Shown here in pieces: positions 9,444 through 15,388 of a DNA stretch of 21,102 nt. The stretch is taken from contig JAYMTF010001831.1 of assembly GCA_036897485.1 (NCBI GenBank), forward strand, positions 1 through 21,102, given 5' to 3'. Position 1 is the stretch's first letter. Each line of letters begins with the position of its first letter. Made by a program: the position numbers and the translations under genes. The notes beneath the pieces were generated by a model. It worked only from the letters and a program-made list of their open reading frames with translations. It did no database searches and was not told the origin of the DNA. The DNA is from Pelargonium nanum (lineage: Eukaryota; Streptophyta; Magnoliopsida; Geraniales; Geraniaceae).

Positions 9444-11216
9444 ATGGGCTGAGACTCTCTCACTCTCTCTATTAAGTATTTGCCTTTAGAAACTCATCCA
9501 CAAGTAATAGATTGATGCCATGTGTAGTTTACTTCACATTACATTGCTGAATTTGGAGATACTTTTTACTTTTTAGCATTTCCCTTCCCATTGCCTAATT
9601 CTCGAGAATCAATGTGCAGCTGTTAAGGGAATGGAATGTGTAGCAAAGATGTTTCAAGTAATGGGAGTCTTTGTTGTGTATCCTGAGACGAGATCTTATC
9701 TATATTGTGGGTTTGAATTATTTTTGTTTACACTTCTTATATATTTGTTTTCGTGATGACCCTAAAAGTTTGTTTTTCAGCTCACATCCTCGTACTTTCA
9801 CAATTCAATGATCAAAGTTGTTGGATTAAGTTGGTCTTTATTACAATTTGATAACATTTGACTTTGTAGTGCTCCTCGGACTGTGCTTAATGTACCTCAA
9901 TTTCGTTCGTTCCTGTTGGTATCTGAACAATTTTCGGGTTTGCCTAAATCTTGTAGGAGACAGTTTGATCTTGCTAACCGGGAAGCAATGGATGAATCTG
10001 CAGAGTGGAGACTGAAATATGACGAGGAATCAGAGAGGGCTAAAAAGTGTGCGAACGAACTCAGAGAGGTATTTAGTTCATCGATCTGCTGTTTGCTTTT
10101 GAATGTTAAATCGGTGACAAATAGGAGATCATCTTTTTGCTCACTTGATTTTCACTACTTAGCGTTGAAACATGGATTGGTTTGGACTAAAATCTATGCT
10201 AGATTGCTAGGTGCGGTTAAGTAAGTTCAGTTCAAATCAAAGTTTAATGATCAGGTTGGGTTTGAGTTGACCCAATTTCGATACAAACACGACCTGCTAA
10301 CACGGATTGTCATTCCTAGCCATAGGAGATTGAACATTGGTTTTCTGTAACCTTACATATTCTCCCCCCACTCCTCTTTCCATTTCCTATTCGGCCTAAC
10401 AGTGTTCTGGCTGAATTTGAGCCGACTTCATTTGGGGATTGAATGATCTCGTTTCTTCTGACAGATTAAGGACTCATTCGAGAAGGAAGTAGAGAGCGCG
10501 GCCGGCATAAACCAGAAATTAGCAATGTTGCAAAAGGTATTTCATTTATACCAATATCGTCTCGGTTTACCACATCTTTTCTTTTGTCTCCTTATAAACC
10601 ACTTGTCGATTTTTAGGATAATCCTCGTGCGAATTGGTCTCTTTGTTTTGTCAAACTCTAGCTACCATATTTTTTATAGGGTAAATTCCAGACAGAGACC
10701 TAAAACTTGGCTCATTTTGCAGATAATCCTTTTTCTTTCTAAAATATTCATTTTGCCCTTACCATCACCTCACTTTCACATTTTTGGAAAGAAAAATTGA
10801 AAGTACAAAGAGTTAAATGCTGCGAAAAAAAGTATAAACATCCATAGGATATTTATATGTAATTTGCTCTTTTGGTACGACAAGGCCAAGACCTACTCTT
10901 ATAGTATAAACCCTTATATTTGTGGAGGAGAGAAACAAGTAAAAATTGACATTAGTAGAAGAACTTTTTGCTTGCAGATGCTTGTACACGTTTGACGACT
11001 ACAAGGGAAAATATATATTTGAAATAAATGCTCATTTTATTACATTTTTACCCTACGCTTATCTTGAGAAACTACCGAGCTACATAGTAACAACTATGAA
11101 TTTCAAATTAACTTTTCTGAGAATAATGTTGCCAGGAAAACATTGGATTGCTTGAAAGAGTGGAAGCCTTAAACCAAGAGCTCGAGGCCGAGAAATTGAA
11201 GTGCAGCTCTTTATAG
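9018..11216 (+). CDS. Small single-pass membrane protein with coiled-coil tail (4 exons)
   Basis: Predicted exons are 9018-9151, 9957-10068, 10465-10536 and 11136-11216, giving 132 residues. All three introns are GT-AG and their phases fit; the first splits an Arg codon. The start is Met-Gly-Gly-Leu-Gly-Arg-Gly-Arg-Arg, a short basic cytosolic-type segment. One hydrophobic membrane span follows at about 11-28. Residues 45-130 are charged, heptad-like and likely a coiled coil (for example RRQFDLANREAMDESAEWRL, then three short exons rich in Glu/Lys/Leu). This layout is that of a type II signal-anchored Golgi or endomembrane protein. I recognise the N-terminus as a conserved plant uncharacterised family but cannot name a function. 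The ATG is preferred over an in-frame GTG at 8991. Intron 1 contains a (GA)n tract and intron 2 a hAT-like relic. Confidence 0.8.
9412..9441 (+). repeat. (GA)15 microsatellite in intron 1
   Basis: About 15 uninterrupted GA units lie in the first intron of the membrane-protein gene, followed shortly by a CT-rich patch (9455-9470) that could pair with it. Likely length-polymorphic. Confidence 0.9.
10208..10318. mobile_element. hAT-like MITE relic in intron 2
   Basis: The right end, read on the minus strand, starts CTAGGAATGACAATCCGTG and continues with GGTCGTGTTTG…GGGTCAACTC. This closely resembles the CTAGGGGTGGCAATCCGTG end of a widespread plant hAT-type MITE. The left end starts CTAGGTGCGGTTAAG, a weak inverted match. 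No clear 8-bp duplication remains, so it is probably old. Non-coding. Confidence 0.4.
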
Positions 11217-11541
11217 AATGGGGATCTTGAAAAGTCGGTGAACTGTACAGGACAAATTTTTCCTTAAAATCTGTTTTTGCTAACAAGTCGGCATGTTGTA
11301 TGAGGGAAGTTGTGCGTTGAGCAAGAAATTTACATTGGTTGAGTTTTTGTCTTCTCGTCATTTAATTCATCTCTGTCGCTGCTATTCTGTGTACCCGAAT
11401 GTTAGATTTTCCAGATAATGGAAATGCTATGCCGTTGCTCAGACTTTGTTCTTTTCGCATTTTCCGAGATAAAACTCTCCATGTCACTTGATAGTCTACT
11501 TTGCATTCTATTGTTTCGTTTTTGAATTTTTTCTGTTGTAG

Positions 11542-11680
11542 CGGAAACAAAAGTTCGTGTTCACAAAAAGCTCGCTTAGTTTTCGTGGCCCGACATTAAT
11601 GTTGAGATTTTCATGGGAGAGTATAGATCACCATTACGGCAACAAAGCGAAGCAGAAAAGGAGAATTCCATCTAAAACAT
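11542..11680 (+). other. Exon-like segment downstream of the membrane-protein gene (A)
   Basis: Preceded by a T-rich tract and TTGTAG, and followed by a consensus donor GTAAGTAC. It is open in one frame, rich in Lys/Arg/Ser, but matches nothing I know. It may be part of a spliced 3' UTR of the upstream gene, whose stop is at 11214-11216, or of a separate non-coding transcript. The junction to segment B always creates TGA (T + GA), which argues against it being coding. Confidence 0.35.
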
Positions 11681-11832
11681 GTAAGTACAGTTTATTACAA
11701 CTTGGGTTTCTTGAAAATACTACAGATAAGTCTGTTGATTAAGCTGATACATAGTCTGAGTAATGAGTTGTTATGGATAGTTAAATATATCTATGTATAT
11801 GTATATATATGCTGAATGCCACGGTTTTGCAG

Positions 11833-11972
11833 GATCAGGAGTCGGCTTTCAGTTCATGAAGAAATCGAGTTATTGTAGAAACCAGCACTTCGTTGTTGTC
11901 GGATTGAATAGAGGAGGCAGAGCAAGAAGTGCTGTTCCCAGCAGGATTCTAAGGAACATGAAACTAAAACTA
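11833..11972 (+). other. Exon-like segment downstream of the membrane-protein gene (B)
   Basis: Preceded by ACGGTTTTGCAG and followed by the consensus donor GTAAGTGC. It is 140 bp, nearly the same length as segment A. One frame is open throughout and contains an internal ATG (FMKKSSYCRNQHFVV…). A pyrimidine-rich acceptor follows at 12195/12196 that keeps this frame open for 20 more codons. Coding potential is unproven. Confidence 0.35.
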
Positions 11973-12446
11973 GTAAGTGCATCGTATCTCAGAAAATTAA
12001 CACAAACACACATGATATAATGATATATAGGCACGTCTTCTTTGTCACAGAAGCTGGTTTATATTATTTGTGTGGTTTCTTTTAACAATCCTTGCCCAGA
12101 CTCAACACTGAAATTAGTGGAAATTGCATGACCGTGATGGACTTGTCACTTAACACACGTGATTTTTCATGTCTTTTTTTTTCTTTCCAAAATAGACGAC
12201 CACCACGAACATTCCAACCCTGTTCTGTCAGTATTCTCCAAAATATTACAGTATTTAGCAAGTATCTTTGCACGAAACCTGATAGAGCGGTTTGGTTTGT
12301 GATAGTGAGTAAATTGTGTGTGAATGATGTCGAGCTCCTTAGGGTTTCGAGAGACTATGAGTGTGTTTTTGCTTTTTTAATGAAACGAGTTTGAAAAAGT
12401 GTGCTGGTCATTTCATTTGAAGCATTAAGTGACAAGTTCATAGGAT

Positions 12447-12882
12447 TCATATGCAATTTCTCCGGTAGAATTGGTGAAAGTAACTTACAGATGAAACCCT
12501 TTTGCGTCGCTTCGGCGTCTTGGTCTTAGCAGCCATGATCTCAACAAGTTCATCAAACTATAAAAACCAAGAATTGTAATGGTCATTTTCTCATGAACAC
12601 ACACCAAACCAATGAAGAAAAAAGAATCTCAACCAAATAGTGAGTTACGCGCTGAGACTCAACCAAACCAATTAAGAGATATCACCTTACACCTTGACAC
12701 TCATGCCTGTTGGCCGGTCAGATTCATTTTTTTAGTGTCTTGGTTGAGTCTCAGTCAATAACTGTTTGAGTGAGACTCTTTACACTCTAAACATATATGC
12801 ACACACAGAGAGATCATACCTGCTTTACAATTTTCTCATATTTTCTGATACACTTGGTGAGCCTTTCTTCTTCAGTGGACAT
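12447..12882 (-). CDS. Predicted small basic peptide gene, two exons, 57 residues
   Basis: Exon 1 is 12882-12820 and exon 2 is 12557-12447, separated by a 262-bp GT-AG intron. A TATA box, a short GA-repeat leader without upstream ATG, and the first ATG make a coherent gene start. The peptide begins MSTEEERLTKCIRKYEKIVK and continues QFDELVEIMAAK, an amphipathic, probably helical segment. A basic patch KTKTPKRRKR (about residues 32-41) follows, which resembles a nuclear-localisation signal. I do not recognise a family. A strong donor-like GTAAGT sits inside exon 2 (exon end would be 12489), so a longer spliced form with a further exon is possible and the last 13 residues are the least certain. 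The gene is convergent with the membrane-protein gene. Confidence 0.5.
12652..12754. repeat. 15-bp inverted repeat inside the small gene's intron
   Basis: CTGAGACTCAACCAA (12652-12666) and its exact reverse complement TTGGTTGAGTCTCAG (12740-12754) flank 73 bp. The transcript could fold into a stem-loop within the intron. The word GAGACTCAACCA also occurs at 9371 in intron 1 of the neighbouring gene, so the arms may be the ends of a small transposon-like repeat. Confidence 0.7.
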
Positions 12883-12889
12883 TGTCAAG

Positions 12890-12908
12890 TCTCTCTCTCT
12901 CTCTCTCT
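12890..12908 (-). repeat. GA repeat in the 5' leader of the small peptide gene
   Basis: About nine GA units on the gene's sense strand, between TATA box and ATG. GA/CT repeats near plant transcription starts are common core-promoter features and are bound by BBR/BPC (GAGA-binding) factors; here the role is inferred. Confidence 0.7.
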
Positions 12909-12952
12909 TAAGTGAAAAGAATGATGATGAAGAACACTATGCACACTCTCAT

Positions 12953-12960
12953 ATTATATA
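12953..12960 (-). promoter_or_regulatory. TATA box of the small peptide gene
   Basis: TATATAAT on the minus strand (context CACCTATATAATATG), about 70 bp before the ATG. This supports a short leader starting near 12925. Confidence 0.6.
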
Positions 12961-14180
12961 GGTGATTGGAAGCATGAGAAGCAGTGTTAAGAGGGTGATA
13001 TGGTTAGAGGAAAAGTCTTGTGTGGCAGTTACCAATTAACTGTTATTTTTGGGAGGCCATGTCTTGTGTCTTAAGCTTCTCAACACAATTCTTGTGCTGT
13101 TGTTGGTCAAAGTTTCTTCATTTCCACTACCAAGAAGACTTGGGAAAACAAGCTTAGCTCATGGTTTTAAAGAAATGAAGGCTTATGAATGATTTGGTTT
13201 GAAAACGTTTCATTTTAGTCCTTAGTTATTTATTTTGTTTTGAATTGGTATACAATTCAATTTTTGTTCTAATTTGGTCCCCAAATTATGTTATTTTGAT
13301 TTTTGAGAGCACTCTTTTGAGTTACTGTAAATATTTTCTACTACGAAAGTCATTTGAATTAGTTTTAGAATTGTCATGTAAAATATTGCCTTTTAGGAGT
13401 TATTTGACTAAAATCCGGACATAAGATTTCTTCGAGACTAAATTGAAAGTATCATTCAAATAACTCGATTGTGTTAATATATTAAGTTTGAATGATTGGT
13501 TGAATTGTGAGTTTATTTCAATCATTATAGATTAAACTTTAAGGCATGGAAAAGTTCACATCCAAGAAAGTAAATAAAAATGTATTTTTGCTTAAAAAAG
13601 AAATGCATTTTAGTAGATTTGAGACTCCTATTCTAGTTTATTAATGATCTTTGTCCAAACAACCCCATAATGTTAATAAAATTTCTACTTTCACAAGCCT
13701 AAAGTAAGGTCACTTGTATGAATGAACAACTTCTATTTGTCTTTGAATAGCCTTTATAAGTTGACAAAATTACATACACTTTTAGGAGAGGTTCAAGAAT
13801 TGCATAATTAGATCGGAAAAACTGTCAAAATGATCATTCAACTATTTTGAAAAATGTGACCGTTGACCGAAATGATCTCCAAGGTTAACTTCGGTTAGTG
13901 ATAAATTAATTCGATTCTAAACGGTTCGTTCTCATAATTCAAATATCATTTCAACAATTTTTCCTTTTAGTTTTAATAACTAGCCAAAATAAGTAGGTTG
14001 TTGTAGAACATCTAGAAGAAATTCAAGAAAATAACTGCCAAAAACAGAAACATTTTTATCATGATTTCCTGGTCAAATATTACAAAACCAAAATAAAAGT
14101 AACATCACACAAAAAAAGAATGCTATTTTGGCGGTTACAAATTTTTCTATGCTTTGAATATATTATTTTATAAAATAATT
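12961..14180. other. Intergenic region upstream of the small gene
   Basis: The first few hundred bases are the likely promoter of the minus-strand small gene. The remainder is AT-rich with a partial repeat copy from 13203. No gene recognised. Confidence 0.5.
13203..13320 (+). repeat. Partial copy of TIR-type repeat family (copy 3)
   Basis: Begins GAAAACGTTTCATTTTAGTC, then TTATTTATTTTGTTTTGAAT and TTGTTCTAATTTGGTCCCC: the same word order as the left end of the 5553 element. Only the left end is recognisable; no right terminus follows. Confidence 0.45.
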
Positions 14181-14197
14181 AAGTTCATATGTTTCTT
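14181..14197 (+). repeat. Target-site duplication, left copy (17 bp)
   Basis: AAGTTCATATGTTTCTT, repeated exactly at 14601-14617. The two copies bracket the RNase H-encoding insertion. A perfect duplication of this length is typical of LINE target-primed insertion. Confidence 0.9.
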
Positions 14198-14600
14198 GCA
14201 GGGCGAGATGGAGGGGCAGGATGGAGCCGGAGGTAGCTGAAGCTATGGCGGTCCGGGTAGCCATGGGGTGGGCGACCTCGATGGGTTGGACGAAGATTGT
14301 TATCGAGTTGGATGCGAAGAACGTTGTTTCGGCGTTAAAGGCTGGAGGGGAGGGTTATCCTAGTGCCTCGGGCCTGTTATACTCAAACATTAGTATAATG
14401 TCATCTAAATTTGATTTTGTTGATTTCGTGTATGTTAGTAGAAAGTTTAATCGGGTGGCTCACAATATAGCTCGTTCGGCTTATATGATAGAGGGTGTTA
14501 GTCGTTGGCAAGGTAGTGTTACTCCAATTCAGTTGGATGATCATGTAATGGTGGAAGGTTCGAATTAATAAAGTTCTATACACTTTCTAGTCAAAAAAAG
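14198..14600 (+). mobile_element. 5'-truncated LINE (L1-type) tail insertion
   Basis: A 403-bp insertion holding the end of a plant LINE ORF2 with an RNase H-like domain, its stop codon, an AATAAA at 14567-14572 and a short A-rich tail (TCAAAAAAAG). It is flanked by perfect 17-bp duplications. Abrupt 5' truncation, a 3' A-tail and variable-length duplications are the classic signature of LINE insertion by target-primed reverse transcription. The perfect duplication and still-open frame suggest a fairly recent event. Confidence 0.8.
14200..14568 (+). pseudogene. RNase H-like (RVT_3) C-terminal fragment of LINE ORF2
   Basis: The frame is open from the 5' edge of the insertion to TAA at 14566-14568; the first Met at 14221 is internal to the original protein. 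Visible family features are EPEVAEAMAVRVAM with A-x-A spacing, then 'KIVIELDAKNVVSAL' containing the acidic IELDAKNV motif (the usual E-D-S/A-k-x-v block). The conserved tail is FVYVSRKFNRVAHNIARSA (R-x-x-N-x-x-AH-x-lA-r). Upstream reverse transcriptase and endonuclease parts are absent. RVT_3 domains also occur in host proteins, but the flanking duplications and tail favour a LINE origin. It has no promoter of its own and is not expected to be expressed. Confidence 0.75.
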
Positions 14601-14617
14601 AAGTTCATATGTTTCTT
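14601..14617 (+). repeat. Target-site duplication, right copy (17 bp)
   Basis: Exact match to 14181-14197, immediately after the A-rich tail of the LINE fragment. Confidence 0.9.
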
Positions 14618-14683
14618 TGTTTTGCAATGCAAGTAACTTTCTTGTTCTTACATCAACACTCGTATATACAAGAAAATAGGAAA

Positions 14684-15093
14684 ATGTATCATTTTATTCT
14701 GTATAGGATCTTCTTCTTTTTTTTTTTCAATTTGGTCTCGTATTATCAAATTAGACTGGCATGACAAAAAATATAACGGCCACATGTCGCTTAAGTTAGC
14801 TACATTTACCTATGAGACCAATTTAGAACAAAATTTGTATAATTGAGGGACATAGTCACCACATCATTTTTGTACCCAAATTATCTCATTCATGTAGTTA
14901 ACTAAATTAAGCATCACATCAACATCAATAAAAAAAAGTTCTAGAAAGTTAAAAAATTGTAACGCCAACCTAATTCAACGAACATTGCTATGGATTGGGT
15001 CAATTAAAAAAAAAAGTTGAGGGACCAATTTGGATACCAATCATAACAAAATGAACAGTCAGGGACCAAAACAGAACATTTCCCAGAAATATA
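14684..15093. mobile_element. TIR-type non-autonomous DNA element (copy 4)
   Basis: The left end reads GAAAATGTATCATTTTATTC. The right end in reverse complement reads GAAATGTTCTGTTTTGGTCC, then TGACTGTTCATTTTGTTATG, so the two termini are imperfect inverted repeats of one another and of the other copies. Internal phrases match the 5553-6070 element in the same order. No coding capacity. It lies between the LINE insertion and the 3' end of the CASP-like gene. Confidence 0.5.
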
Positions 15094-15388
15094 TCCCAGA
15101 AATGCATCCAGCTAAAATGCAAATCAGAAAATCAGCTTCCCATTCTAATACTACGGAAACTATCGATCCCAAAAAAGATGCTGATTAATTCAATCGTGTA
15201 ATCGGTTTGAACAATGAAACGAGCAATTGTAATCCAAACTCTATATATTTATCCAAAAGAAATACACGAAGCAATTCAAATGAAGAACGACTCAAGAAGC
15301 TCTAGCAAAATTTACTTTATATACACTGTTGGTGCAATTGATTCTCCATATTGATTGGCTGGTATGATATGATGCTTTCTAGCTGATT
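15094..15388 (-). other. Probable 3' UTR and flank of the CASP-like gene
   Basis: AT-rich sequence just past the CASP-like stop codon. No canonical AATAAA was found on the minus strand, so the poly(A) site is not placed. Confidence 0.4.

Noticed and set aside
10525-10800. 91-codon frame continuing from exon 3 into intron 3
   Set aside because: It is read-through of a good GTATTT donor. The spliced exon 4 restores a charged coiled-coil sequence, whereas this frame is T-rich and hydrophobic.
12092-12394. 100-codon + strand frame opposite the small peptide gene's 3' flank
   Set aside because: No domain, spans a strong pyrimidine-rich acceptor, and has no plausible start context.
14401-14583. 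60-codon minus-strand frame in the LINE fragment
   Set aside because: Shadow of the RNase H-like frame on the other strand.
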